Shown piece after piece: positions 1-6,507 of a stretch of DNA of 14,052 nt (the first letter of the stretch is position 1; each line of letters opens with the position of its first letter). The DNA comes from Bacillota bacterium (GTDB lineage Bacteria; Bacillota; Clostridia; Oscillospirales; Acutalibacteraceae), in assembly GCA_023458915.1 (NCBI GenBank), contig JAEWWM010000082.1, positions 1 to 14,052 of the forward strand, given 5' to 3'. A program made the translations under genes and the position numbers. Below the pieces are notes generated by a model, which had not been told where the DNA came from, ran no database searches, and was given only the letters and a program-made list of their open reading frames with translations.

Positions 1-426
1 TGGACTGTTCAAGATATAGAAAAGCACGCTGAGAGGTATTCCCAAAGCTACCGAAAGTACAAAAAAACCGGAAACACTGACGATGCAATCTGGGCACTGC
101 AATTTGATCGCATGGCCGAAAAGACTGCTATGAAAGCACTTATTTCTAGATACGGCATAATGTCGACCGATATGCAAACCGCAGTAAGGTCAGATCAATC
201 GAAGCTCAAAGTAAACATAGAAACAGGCGAAGAAACTATCGAATACATAGATAACCCAAGCGTTTTGAAAATCGAGGCGTTATCTACAGAAGAACAAAGA
301 AAGCTTTTAGAAAAATATGGCGGGGATAAAATTTCCAAAGTGTTAGGAAAGCTCAATCTTCAAAGCCTCAATGAACTTCAAAAAGAAGATTTAGAAAATT
401 TTGAAAGGAAGATTGAAAGTTTATGA
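1..426 (+). CDS. recT: RecT-family single-strand annealing recombinase, C-terminal part (5' end outside window)
   Basis: The frame is open from the first base, so this is the C-terminal ~141 residues of a larger protein. A typical RecT is roughly 250-330 residues. Residues encoded before the internal ATG at 112 (WTVQDIEKHAERYSQSYRKY) and the following WALQFDRMAEKTAMKALISR...GIMSTDMQTAV match the conserved RecT C-terminal core, where the family has a pattern like M..KT..R.L...G..S..M. RecT proteins anneal complementary single strands during phage recombination, usually with an exonuclease partner that would lie upstream of this window. The last ~60 residues are charged and less conserved, ending in an acidic/lysine-rich tail. 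The stop overlaps the start of the RusA gene by four bases (ATGA), showing translational coupling in a replication/recombination operon. The ATG at 112 is internal and not the true start. Confidence 0.85.
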   Translation, partial: WTVQDIEKHAERYSQSYRKYKKTGNTDDAIWALQFDRMAEKTAMKALISRYGIMSTDMQTAVRSDQSKLKVNIETGEETIEYIDNPSVLKIEALSTEEQRKLLEKYGGDKISKVLGKLNLQSLNELQKEDLENFERKIESL

Positions 427-848
427 GTGTAAAATTTGTTGTATATGGTAATCCTCGTGGCAAACAAAGACCAAGAATGTGCTATGTGAACGGCAAAACA
501 ATTGTTTACACACCAAAACCGACAAAAGAATATGAACGAAAAATAAAGAAATGCTATAAAGCTGTTTCTAATAACTTTTTTGATAAAAATATTCCGGTTG
601 AAGTTAATATAAAAGCCTTTTTCCCTATTCTTAAAAGTATTTCAGAAAAGCTAAAAATCAAATTTTTATCCGGTGAAATACTGCCTACAAAGCCCCCCGA
701 TATAGACAACGTGGCCAAAATTGCGTGCGACGCATTAAATAATGTCGCTTTTTTTGATGACAGCCAAGTTTGCAGGCTAATCGTTGAAAAATGCTATTCT
801 CTAATACCCAAAATCGTGGTTGAGATTAAAGAAATGGAGACTGAGTGA
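423..848 (+). CDS. rusA: RusA-family Holliday junction resolvase
   Basis: The 141-residue protein has the RusA layout. The N-terminus is a short strand followed by GNPRGKQRPR (residues 9-18), and the acidic active site is KPPDIDN (about 90-96) followed by CDALN and FFDDSQV (about 111-116). Asp93, Asp95 and an Asp in the DD pair (112-113) correspond to the catalytic aspartates known for this family. RusA enzymes are metal-dependent homodimeric endonucleases that resolve four-way junctions made in phage replication and recombination. Length is in the family range (about 120-140). The start overlaps the RecT stop as ATGA, and an AGGAAG at about 407-412 can serve as ribosome binding site. All expected acidic residues are present, so it is probably functional. 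Confidence 0.9.
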   Translation: MSVKFVVYGNPRGKQRPRMCYVNGKTIVYTPKPTKEYERKIKKCYKAVSNNFFDKNIPVEVNIKAFFPILKSISEKLKIKFLSGEILPTKPPDIDNVAKIACDALNNVAFFDDSQVCRLIVEKCYSLIPKIVVEIKEMETE

Positions 849-849
849 A

Positions 850-1257
850 ATGAGTAAAAAAACAGTAAAAATTTATGATGATGAAAAAATGATTTATGAA
901 GGCAATTTAACGGGAAATACCTGCTTTCTGAAAGGCAGGCTGTATAAAGATCCGAAAGTTCAGGGCAAAGCGGTTCGTTTTTCTTTGCAGATAAGTAACG
1001 GCAAAAATCCTGAAACAAATCAGTGGAATAATCCTACATATGCAGATTGCTCTGTGTTTGGAGACTTATCAAAAGCAATATTCGAGAGATACCATGAAAA
1101 AGATTATATCTGGATAATCGGAAAATTTTATTCAAAATCTTATGAAGGCAAGGTTTATAAAGGATTTATCATCAAGGACGTTATAAATTTAAAACCTGAA
1201 TCTAGCAGCAATCCCGACAGCAAGGATTTCATTGGGGATTCCGATTTACCGTTTTAA
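850..1257 (+). CDS. ssb: Single-stranded DNA-binding protein
   Basis: This 135-residue protein carries an OB-fold SSB. GRLYKDPKVQGKAVRFSLQI (residues 29-48) matches the family GxLtxDP...g...v.F.lA pattern, ADCSVFGDLSKAI (65-77) matches the second core strand region, and WIIGKFYSK (88-96) the third. The C-terminus ends in an acidic tail, GDSDLPF, the classic D-x-L-P-F peptide that recruits partner proteins. A longer frame opens at ATG 820, but ATG 850 is preferred. It follows a GGAG at 836-839 with about 10 bases spacing, and it starts just after the RusA stop at 848. The protein coats single-stranded DNA in the phage replication fork and likely works with the neighbouring RecT, RusA and DnaB products. 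Confidence 0.88.
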   Translation: MSKKTVKIYDDEKMIYEGNLTGNTCFLKGRLYKDPKVQGKAVRFSLQISNGKNPETNQWNNPTYADCSVFGDLSKAIFERYHEKDYIWIIGKFYSKSYEGKVYKGFIIKDVINLKPESSSNPDSKDFIGDSDLPF

Positions 1258-1282
1258 TTTTAAAATTAGGAAGTGTATTTAC

Positions 1283-2266
1283 ATGGATATAGTAAAGCTT
1301 AAAGGAATTTACGTTGAAGGCTATGGAACCATAGCCAAAGTTGTTATGCAAGATAAGAATCTACATGTTACCGCAAAAGCAATTTATGCTTACATGAACA
1401 GCTTTGCAGGCGCAACAAATGAATGTTTTCCAACAAGGTCAAAAATGGCTTATGATTTAGGTATTAATGTGAAAACAATAACCAAATATCTAGGGCAACT
1501 TGTAGAAAATAGGTATATAAAAGTAGAACAGCAAAAAGAAAACGGTCGGTTTACGCGCAATATTTATACAATTTTGGTATCTAAAAATAATGATGATGAA
1601 ATCGATAATCAGCAAAATACCGTAGACCAAATTGCGGACGACCAAACTTTGGACTACCACCAGATACCTCTTAATAATAACAGTCTTGATAAAAACAATT
1701 CTTATAATAATATATATGTCCAAAATTCCGCAGTTGATGATACTGCTAAACAAGCAGTAATGCTGAATTTTGAACGCTTTTACTCAGCTTACCCTAAAAA
1801 GAAAAAGAGAGCTAAAGTTTTGAGCTGGTTCTTAAAACATCAGCCTAGTTGTGAGCTCGTGGATAAAATGCTTGAAGCTGTTAAGCAGCAATCCTTCACC
1901 ATTGATTGGCAAAAAGCTAACGGTAAATATATTCCGCATCCGTGTTCGTGGCTAAGCGCTGAAGCTTGGGAAAATGAAATAGACCCTTCGGAAATTGCGG
2001 ATATCTCAGAAAAAAGTACATCTTGGTTGTTAGCAATAGAACTTTTTGAAAGATTGCGCCGACAGCAGTATGAAAAATCCACCGGAAATGAAAAACTGAT
2101 AAAACCCTGGGCTGTTGTGATTGACGAATATTTGTCCTTAGAGCGTACAAAAGAGCGCGAGGACAGAATTTTTTATGCAATCCAGCAAGCTACAACTTTA
2201 GATTATTGGCAAAACAGGATTGTTGATGCCGAAAGCCTGATTAAAAATATTAATTTTATAAAGTGA
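1283..2266 (+). CDS. Phage replication initiation protein with N-terminal winged-helix domain
   Basis: The 327-residue protein has an N-terminal HTH_36-like winged helix (about 20-100). It begins VVMQDKNLHVTAKAIYAYM and continues FPTRSKMAYDLGINVKTITKYLGQLVENRYI, the usual layout of phage replication initiators. A low-complexity Asn/Asp-rich linker (about 101-150) follows. The second domain (about 162-235), FERFYSAYPKKKKRAKVLSW ... YIPHPCSWLSAEAWENE, resembles the C-terminal half of phage O/DnaD-like proteins. The last part (WAVVIDEYLSLE ... DYWQNRIVDAESLI) also recurs in such proteins. It probably binds the phage origin and loads the DnaB helicase encoded 11 bases downstream. A longer frame starts at 1232 inside ssb, but ATG 1283 has AGGAAGTG at 1268-1275. 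The Asn-rich linker could contain part of the origin, a common arrangement in lambdoid-type phages, but no iterons were seen. Confidence 0.75.
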   Translation: MDIVKLKGIYVEGYGTIAKVVMQDKNLHVTAKAIYAYMNSFAGATNECFPTRSKMAYDLGINVKTITKYLGQLVENRYIKVEQQKENGRFTRNIYTILVSKNNDDEIDNQQNTVDQIADDQTLDYHQIPLNNNSLDKNNSYNNIYVQNSAVDDTAKQAVMLNFERFYSAYPKKKKRAKVLSWFLKHQPSCELVDKMLEAVKQQSFTIDWQKANGKYIPHPCSWLSAEAWENEIDPSEIADISEKSTSWLLAIELFERLRRQQYEKSTGNEKLIKPWAVVIDEYLSLERTKEREDRIFYAIQQATTLDYWQNRIVDAESLIKNINFIK

Positions 2267-2276
2267 GGCAAAAAAT

Positions 2277-3644
2277 ATGGATTTAAATTTAGAAACCACC
2301 AAACAAGCCGAAATGTCGTTGATTGGTGCAATTTTAATAGACGAAAAATCTTTAGTTAAAGTGATTGATAAAGTTACCGCTAAGGATTTTTATTTTGATA
2401 ACCTCAGGCTTGCTTACGAAGCCATTTTAAAACTTTCAAACGCCGGGGAATCTATTGATTACATAACAGTTTTACACCAGGTAAATGCTGATAATCCAAG
2501 TTACGAAACGGAAATGAAAAAGCTTTTGTTCGATTGTGCAAATGCCATTCCATTTGTCAGCCATATTAAAAATTATGCGGATATTATTTCAAAATCCAGG
2601 GTTGCACGAGATTTAACAAATTTGATTTCGGAAACATTTGAAAACGGAGTTACAAGTGAAAATTCTATGGAAACCGCAGAACACTTGATTAGCAAAGTAT
2701 CGGAAATGGTTTCAGCAAATCGAAAAAAGAAGCTGGTACCAATTGAATCTGTAGCTTCAGATTTGTTTAAAACTTATGGCGAGGATACAAGATCACAGGA
2801 AAACAGATGCGATACAGGGTTTTCTAAGTTCGACAGTATCTTAAAAGGCATGAGCGCAGGAAATTTGATTATCCTTGCCTCTCGCCCTAAAGTCGGCAAA
2901 ACCTCATTTGCGATAAAAGTTGCTCAAAACGCCGCAAAGAATGGTAAAAAAGTTGTGTTTTACAGCCAGGAAATGCTTGGAACGGAACTCTGTGAAAGAC
3001 TGATTGCCGAGAATTCAACCGTTGCGATGAATACGCTAATTGATAAAAAGTTTCAAGATAAAAGCAGACCTGAAGATGCGGTCGCAAATGAAGTAAACAG
3101 TATCGCAAAATCAGTTGATGAAATTTGCCAGTATCCGATTTTAATCAATGATTCACCCAGTGTTTCTATGCAGGATATTCGTTTTGATTGCAGGTTAATA
3201 AGTAATCTTGGACTTATCATAGTCGACTATCTGCAATTAATGAAATCTACCAAAAAGGCAGAGAACAGAAACAATGAAATTGGGCAAATAAGCCGTGAGC
3301 TTAAATGTTTGGCTACTGAATTAAATGTTCCGATTTTATGTTTATCTCAGCTTAACCGTGTAAGTGATGAAAATAAACGTCCATCACCGTCTGAACTTAG
3401 AGACAGTGGTTCAATAGAGCAAGATGCAAACAAGGTTTTGCTTATGTGGTGCGTGGAAAAGCACTTAAACGAAAAAGGATTTTTAGAATCAAAAACTATA
3501 GGGATTGATATAGCTCTTAATCGCCGGGGGAATACTGGAGTTACGCTTTTTAATTTCAGCGGTAAACACATAAAATTTACTGAACTTGAAAAAAAGTACG
3601 CGGAAAAAGAAGAAACATCAAACTGGCGAAACAGATTTATTTAA
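2277..3644 (+). CDS. dnaB: Replicative DNA helicase, DnaB family
   Basis: A full-length 455-residue DnaB-type helicase. The N-terminal helical domain (about 8-100) starts AEMSLIGAILIDEKSL, close to the family pattern AE.svLG.il.d. The RecA-like C-terminal domain has Walker A ASRPKVGKTSFA (about 201-212), where the common form is GRPGMGKT-like, so Lys205-Val206 is a minor variation. It also has FYSQEM (228-233) with the catalytic Glu232, Walker B LGLIIVDYLQLM (311-322), the SQLNR...RPSPSELRDSGSIEQDA stretch (357-384) and RRGNTG (416-421), the arginine-finger loop. It unwinds the phage fork 5'-3' as a hexamer. A GAGG at about 2265-2268 precedes the start by eight bases. The upstream initiator is the likely loader. 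Confidence 0.93.
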   Translation: MDLNLETTKQAEMSLIGAILIDEKSLVKVIDKVTAKDFYFDNLRLAYEAILKLSNAGESIDYITVLHQVNADNPSYETEMKKLLFDCANAIPFVSHIKNYADIISKSRVARDLTNLISETFENGVTSENSMETAEHLISKVSEMVSANRKKKLVPIESVASDLFKTYGEDTRSQENRCDTGFSKFDSILKGMSAGNLIILASRPKVGKTSFAIKVAQNAAKNGKKVVFYSQEMLGTELCERLIAENSTVAMNTLIDKKFQDKSRPEDAVANEVNSIAKSVDEICQYPILINDSPSVSMQDIRFDCRLISNLGLIIVDYLQLMKSTKKAENRNNEIGQISRELKCLATELNVPILCLSQLNRVSDENKRPSPSELRDSGSIEQDANKVLLMWCVEKHLNEKGFLESKTIGIDIALNRRGNTGVTLFNFSGKHIKFTELEKKYAEKEETSNWRNRFI

Positions 3645-3659
3645 ACGGAGGAAATGATA

Positions 3660-3932
3660 ATGTTTATAAATATTTTATCGGGATTACTTTGCTTTTTATT
3701 CGGGTTTTATTACGGAGTTTGGTACATGAAAATCAAGTATCTTATGCTCGGCAAACATTTACTAATAGTTTTGGATGAAGACAGTATACACAGCACTGAC
3801 TTTTTCACAGGTGTATGCGTGATTTTAAATACGCTTTTTGAAAATAAGCTCGATAATGAAGTTAAGCTTTCGCTTACTAAAAAAATGATTACTCAGCATG
3901 ACAAGGAGAGAAAAAATGCCGAAAAGAAGTAA
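3660..3932 (+). CDS. Small membrane-anchored phage protein of unknown function
   Basis: This 90-residue protein begins with one hydrophobic segment (about residues 2-24, FINILSGLLCFLFGFYYGVW) followed by a charged, Lys/Glu/Asp-rich cytosolic-type tail. It is therefore probably a single-pass membrane protein or a small membrane-associated phage factor. I do not recognise a family. An ATG at 3654 is two bases after the GGAGG at 3647-3651, too close for good initiation. ATG 3660 has eight bases of spacing and is chosen. The 3' end overlaps the next gene by 17 bases, so it belongs to the replication operon. Confidence 0.6.
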   Translation: MFINILSGLLCFLFGFYYGVWYMKIKYLMLGKHLLIVLDEDSIHSTDFFTGVCVILNTLFENKLDNEVKLSLTKKMITQHDKERKNAEKK

Positions 3933-4194
3933 CCGCATAATTTTGGATGATAAATATTACATAGAAATCGATCCTTTAAATTGGATACTTAAAATCAGAA
4001 AGCCTTCCAAAGACCGAGTATTAGGATATTATTCAATTTTGGAAGATGCACTTTTGGCATATAAAACCGAAGTCACTAAAAAATCATTCCTAGAGCGTGA
4101 TACAGAGGTTTATATAAATCAGGCAATTAAACTGCTTAATGACATTAAAAAGCTTATTAAAACGCTTGCAGGAACACTTAAAATTGAAAAATGA
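3916..4194 (+). CDS. Small phage protein of unknown function
   Basis: A 92-residue hydrophilic protein. The N-terminal half looks like a compact alpha/beta fold (RIILDDKYYIEIDPLNWILK ... GYYSILEDALLAYKTEV). The C-terminal half is a lysine/isoleucine-rich helix (YINQAIKLLNDIKKLIKTL) likely to form a coiled coil. Proteins of this layout are common early phage products next to DnaB or recombination genes, but none has a function that I know. The frame extends back to 3898, but ATG 3916 is preferred because AAGGAGAG at 3903-3910 lies at the right distance. It overlaps the previous gene by 17 bases and is the last intact gene of the plus-strand replication operon before the disrupted region. Confidence 0.6.
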   Translation: MPKRSNRIILDDKYYIEIDPLNWILKIRKPSKDRVLGYYSILEDALLAYKTEVTKKSFLERDTEVYINQAIKLLNDIKKLIKTLAGTLKIEK

Positions 4195-4212
4195 AAGGGT
4201 ATTTAAAATGAT

Positions 4213-4491
4213 ATGGACATAAGAGAAGTTAAGGCAAAAATGCACGATACTGTTTTTTATGAGCTGGACGGCAAAATTGCTGAATGTAAGCTTGCAGTTG
4301 AAAAAACTAAACAAAAAATAAAGGGGTTTTTCATAGAAACCCGTGAAGCTTCAAGCTTTGTGGCACTTTCAAAAATATTCAAAATACTGATTCAAAAATT
4401 TATGCAACTACGGTTGAACGGACAAATAGGCTTATACGCCATTATATTGATAAGTTTGCATGAAAAACTTATTGTGTTTCTCAAAGTTTAG
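4213..4491 (+). pseudogene. Disrupted small phage gene (N-terminal part with a foreign C-terminus)
   Basis: The open frame encodes 92 residues. The first ~55 (MDIREVKAKMHDTVFYELDG ... FFIETREASSFVALSKI) look like a genuine small phage protein of a type with a conserved MxIxEVKxKMH start and a C-terminal SV.IVPLEKV-like strand. After about base 4378 the translation becomes low-quality and hydrophobic, while another frame in the same bases reads as a different phage protein end. The native C-terminus therefore appears lost. An AAAGGG at about 4194-4199 could serve either ATG 4208, which gives only MIWT then stop, or ATG 4213. The 5937-6074 remnant carries the same kind of C-terminus. Either a single gene was split, or two related genes were each truncated. 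The family recognition is from memory and unverified. Confidence 0.45.
4347..4463 (+). pseudogene. Remnant resembling the C-terminal DNA-binding domain of Spo0A
   Basis: Read in the frame starting at 4347, this stretch gives 38 residues ending ATTVERTNRLIRHYIDKFA then TGA at 4461. The last part aligns without gaps to the C-terminal recognition region of Spo0A-type effector domains, commonly written NTTPSRVERAIRHAI. It matches T-T, R, R, I-R-H and I at the same spacing. Small Spo0A-C-only proteins are frequent in Clostridia phages. There is no start codon or ribosome binding site for this frame, and the expected upstream helices are absent or degenerate, so it is a broken gene end. It overlaps the tail of the 4213 frame. 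Confidence rests on about 15 residues. Confidence 0.35.
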
Positions 4492-4596
4492 AAATGATTG
4501 TAAATTCAGTTTTGTTGTTTTCCTGTCGCTCAAAACTTTCGCATATTACTTTTTAGCGCTGCCATCCTCTGGAACAAGCCTGTTCTTATTTGTACG

Positions 4597-5727
4597 CTAC
4601 GATATTGTTTCACATTCTACTACAATAAAATCGGGACTTTGCAATTCTGCACTTTTCACCTTTATTTTTTGCATAGGTTTTAATATAATCTCCTTGGCAA
4701 GCTGTCCCATTTCTCCTGACCCCGCAAATGTTTTAGATATGTTTTTACCGAATGCAGTTCCTTTTTTAAGAGAAATCTCCATGATAATTTTAAATTCGTC
4801 AGGTGCCAGCTCTGCGAAAGTTTCTGCAATAGACTTTTCTAGAGACGTACTCGAAATAGATGCTGACTGAAATAGGGGCATATGTTTATTTACGTAGTTA
4901 ACAAGCATGTCATCCACTTTTTTAACATCTGTAAATTCCTTGGATAATTTATTCTCGTCAACTTTAATACATTTTAAAAAACCATTTATTCCCATTCCTC
5001 TATACACGGTTGTAACATCATCCAAGGTGCCATACATTGTAATTTTTCTCAATGCTAGTGCTTTTAGTGCGGAGTCTAATAACAAACTAAAAGAAATATT
5101 GTTAGAGCCACCAAATTGAGATTTTAATTTTCTTTTTTTGACCGTAGTTAAATCGCCTCTCAGAAATCCGTTCATTAAATCAGCCCCACTACCTTGCATA
5201 TAATATCCTAACAATGCCTCTACATCATCAAGATCTTTACATTTTGAAAGTTTATTGTCAAAAGCTGCTAATATACTATCATCGTTCGAACGACCTTCTT
5301 TAACACCTAATTTTTCAATTTTCTTTTCTCTTTTTTTCAATTCACAGCTTATATCATTTCTAAAATTGTTCAACATAGCTTTATAGGCTCTTTCATTCGG
5401 GAAAAAACCTAATATTTCTTTTTCCCCTGAAGTGGGGTCCTTCTGAATACGTAAGACGTTAATGCCCGATTTTTTTAATAAATTCCAGTCCTCACTTGAC
5501 ATACCAGCTATCAAGTCTGCAGAAAAAAATTGTTTCAATTCCTCAAGAGGTCTAGACAAAAGACTTTCAGGAAATCCTTCAATCATTTTTAGCGCTCCGT
5601 CATCAATCTCAGAAAAATTCTTAGCATTAATTATCTTTTTTATAACTGACACCTGGAAAGACGGTTCCCGAATACCAAATAGCAAAGTCAAAACCTTATA
5701 CGCATCTAAAACTTTTGTGTTTTCCAT
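4597..5727 (-). CDS. ADP-ribosyltransferase (R-S-E type, exoenzyme-like) of a prophage moron
   Basis: A 376-residue protein with no signal peptide or membrane segment. The first ~165 residues are helical, charged and unrecognised. The C-terminal ~205 residues have the ADP-ribosyltransferase fold. YYMQGSGADLMNGFLRG (175-191) is the usual start, and VYRGM (241-245) contains the NAD-binding Arg243. FQSASISSTS (286-295) ends in the S-T-S motif, followed by KSIAETFAE. LAKEIIL (343-349) has the catalytic Glu346. Family members transfer ADP-ribose from NAD to a protein or nucleic acid. The usual E-x-E or Q-x-E becomes A-x-E here (Ala344), so target chemistry may differ or activity may be lost. The gene opposes the phage genes, has AAGGAG at 5738-5743 and its own promoter, and lies between broken phage genes. 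It may act on host proteins, superinfecting phage or a eukaryotic host; the sequence does not say which. Confidence 0.8.
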   Translation of the reverse strand: MENTKVLDAYKVLTLLFGIREPSFQVSVIKKIINAKNFSEIDDGALKMIEGFPESLLSRPLEELKQFFSADLIAGMSSEDWNLLKKSGINVLRIQKDPTSGEKEILGFFPNERAYKAMLNNFRNDISCELKKREKKIEKLGVKEGRSNDDSILAAFDNKLSKCKDLDDVEALLGYYMQGSGADLMNGFLRGDLTTVKKRKLKSQFGGSNNISFSLLLDSALKALALRKITMYGTLDDVTTVYRGMGINGFLKCIKVDENKLSKEFTDVKKVDDMLVNYVNKHMPLFQSASISSTSLEKSIAETFAELAPDEFKIIMEISLKKGTAFGKNISKTFAGSGEMGQLAKEIILKPMQKIKVKSAELQSPDFIVVECETIS

Positions 5728-5856
5728 CTCTAATTCTCCTTAATAAAAATTTAGTCATAGACTTCGATTGCAGTACAGAAAGTAAACCTATATTTCATCC
5801 TCTAATTTTAATGTTGTGCAGTTTATCGCTTTTCAAATCACAAATTCCACAATATT

Positions 5857-5884
5857 ATTTTAACATAATTATTTTTTTTGTAAA
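5857..5884 (-). promoter_or_regulatory. Promoter for the ADP-ribosyltransferase gene
   Basis: On the minus strand a TTTACA (-35, at 5879-5884) and a TAAAAT (-10, at 5857-5862) are separated by 16 bases, close to the housekeeping sigma consensus. Transcription would begin near 5850, leaving a leader of about 120 bases before the ATG at 5727. This makes the gene an independently expressed moron not tied to phage early transcription. The region is very AT-rich, so chance matches are possible. Confidence 0.5.
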
Positions 5885-5936
5885 TTAATTCTAATATTTA
5901 TTTTTTGCCAATTTCACAAAAACAGGACATCGATAA

Positions 5937-6074
5937 TCTGATGATCTCCTTGTTTGTAGCTTTTCATATAATTACATCCGCAGAGATTATTTTTATCAGG
6001 CGGAACTGTTAGATTTAAAGTCCGGCAATTCCGTTACTATTGTTCCTCTTGAAAAAGTGAGATTGTCAAAATAA
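5937..6074 (+). pseudogene. C-terminal remnant of a small phage protein
   Basis: A 45-codon open stretch without any start codon, preceded by a stop at 5934, ends in YQAELLDLKSGNSVTIVPLE followed by KVRLSK and a TAA at 6072. The pattern is typical of the C-terminus of a small phage protein family whose N-terminus looks like the start of the 4213 frame (MDIREVKAKMH). It cannot be translated alone, so it is a truncated gene. Its 5' break lies beside the upstream end of the ADP-ribosyltransferase promoter region, which suggests that the cargo gene arrived by insertion or recombination here. The rest of the 5728-6136 gap holds the promoter at 5857-5884 and the inverted repeat at 6063-6093. Confidence 0.5.
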
Positions 6075-6093
6075 ATAGATTTAATTTTGACAA
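6063..6093. repeat. Perfect 10-bp inverted repeat (possible operator or weak terminator)
   Basis: TTGTCAAAAT (6063-6072) and ATTTTGACAA (6084-6093) are perfect inverted copies around an 11-base centre. That centre can itself pair as AAAT/ATTT with one bulge. The structure overlaps the stop of the phage remnant and lies about 45 bases before the zinc-ribbon gene. It has no GC-rich stem or U-tract, so an operator or mRNA hairpin is more likely than an intrinsic terminator. The right arm contains a TTGACA, but no convincing -10 follows at the right distance. Confidence 0.55.
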
Positions 6094-6136
6094 CTTGATA
6101 TTATAAAATTAAATCGTAAAAAGGACGTGAAATTTT

Positions 6137-6397
6137 ATGGCAAAAAAATATTGTCAATCTTGCTCAATGCCTATGGGCGAAACCGATGAAATGTACGGTA
6201 ATAATGCCGATGGCAGTAAAAATGAAGATTATTGTAAGTATTGCTTTGAAAACGGCAAATTTACTCAAGAATGTACTATGGAAGAAATGATTGAAATTTG
6301 TATTCCGTACATGATAAAACAAGGTATGAGTGAAGAAGAAGCAAGAAAAATTATGAAAAATTGCTTGCTAAAACTTAAAAGGTGGCAGCCTAATTAA
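6137..6397 (+). CDS. Small putative zinc-ribbon protein
   Basis: An 86-residue protein with two CxxC pairs, C6-x2-C9 (YCQSCSMPMG) and C33-x2-C36 (YCKYCFENGKF), that would hold one zinc. The segment GETDEMYGNNADGSKNEDYC between them and the C-terminal helix TMEEMIEICIPYMIKQGMSE (about 47-66) match the 'putative zinc ribbon domain' proteins widespread in Bacillota and other bacteria. Their function is unknown to me. An AAGGACGTG at 6121-6129 serves the ATG. It is not a usual phage structural or replication gene and may be cargo or captured chromosomal DNA. A clear hairpin terminator follows at 6445-6490. Confidence 0.8.
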   Translation: MAKKYCQSCSMPMGETDEMYGNNADGSKNEDYCKYCFENGKFTQECTMEEMIEICIPYMIKQGMSEEEARKIMKNCLLKLKRWQPN

Positions 6398-6444
6398 AAG
6401 TCAAAAGGCAGATTAAGTTTAATCAAATACATAAAATTATAAAA

Positions 6445-6490
6445 AATCCTGAAAGTTAAGAAAGTTTTCTTACCTTTCGGGATTTTATTT
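6445..6490 (+). terminator. Rho-independent terminator, directly upstream of the terS ribosome binding site
   Basis: The arm AATCCTGAAAG-TTAAGAAA (from 6445) pairs with TTTCTTA-CCTTTCGGGATT (ending 6484), with one U-G wobble and one mismatch. The run TTTTATTTT follows at about 6483-6491. It closes the zinc-ribbon transcript. The next gene's GGAGG (6492-6496) begins immediately after the U-tract, so the same hairpin forms the 5' boundary of the TerS translation signal for any read-through transcript. Confidence 0.75.
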
Positions 6491-6507
6491 TGGAGGTAGC
6501 AAACTTT

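Noticed and set aside
794..1018. Minus-strand frames within the replication operon (for example 794-1018, 1490-1753, 1840-2180, 2887-3108, 3347-3571)
   Set aside because: They are antisense shadows of well-supported RusA, SSB, initiator and DnaB genes and lack ribosome binding sites or recognisable motifs.
4481..4552. Minus-strand fragment reading KVICESFERQENNKTEFTII then SKL and stop
   Set aside because: The composition is protein-like, but it is only 23 codons with no start or ribosome binding site and no family that I can name; perhaps another gene remnant.
4460..4870. Plus-strand 136-residue frame
   Set aside because: It lies antisense to the ADP-ribosyltransferase gene, whose motifs are convincing; the plus-strand translation is hydrophobic and Ser-rich in the manner of a shadow frame.
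6087..6115. TTGACA as -35 of a promoter for the zinc-ribbon gene
   Set aside because: The TATAAA/TAAAAT that follows is only 10-11 bases away, and at 16-17 bases there is only a weak hexamer that would start transcription inside the ribosome binding site.
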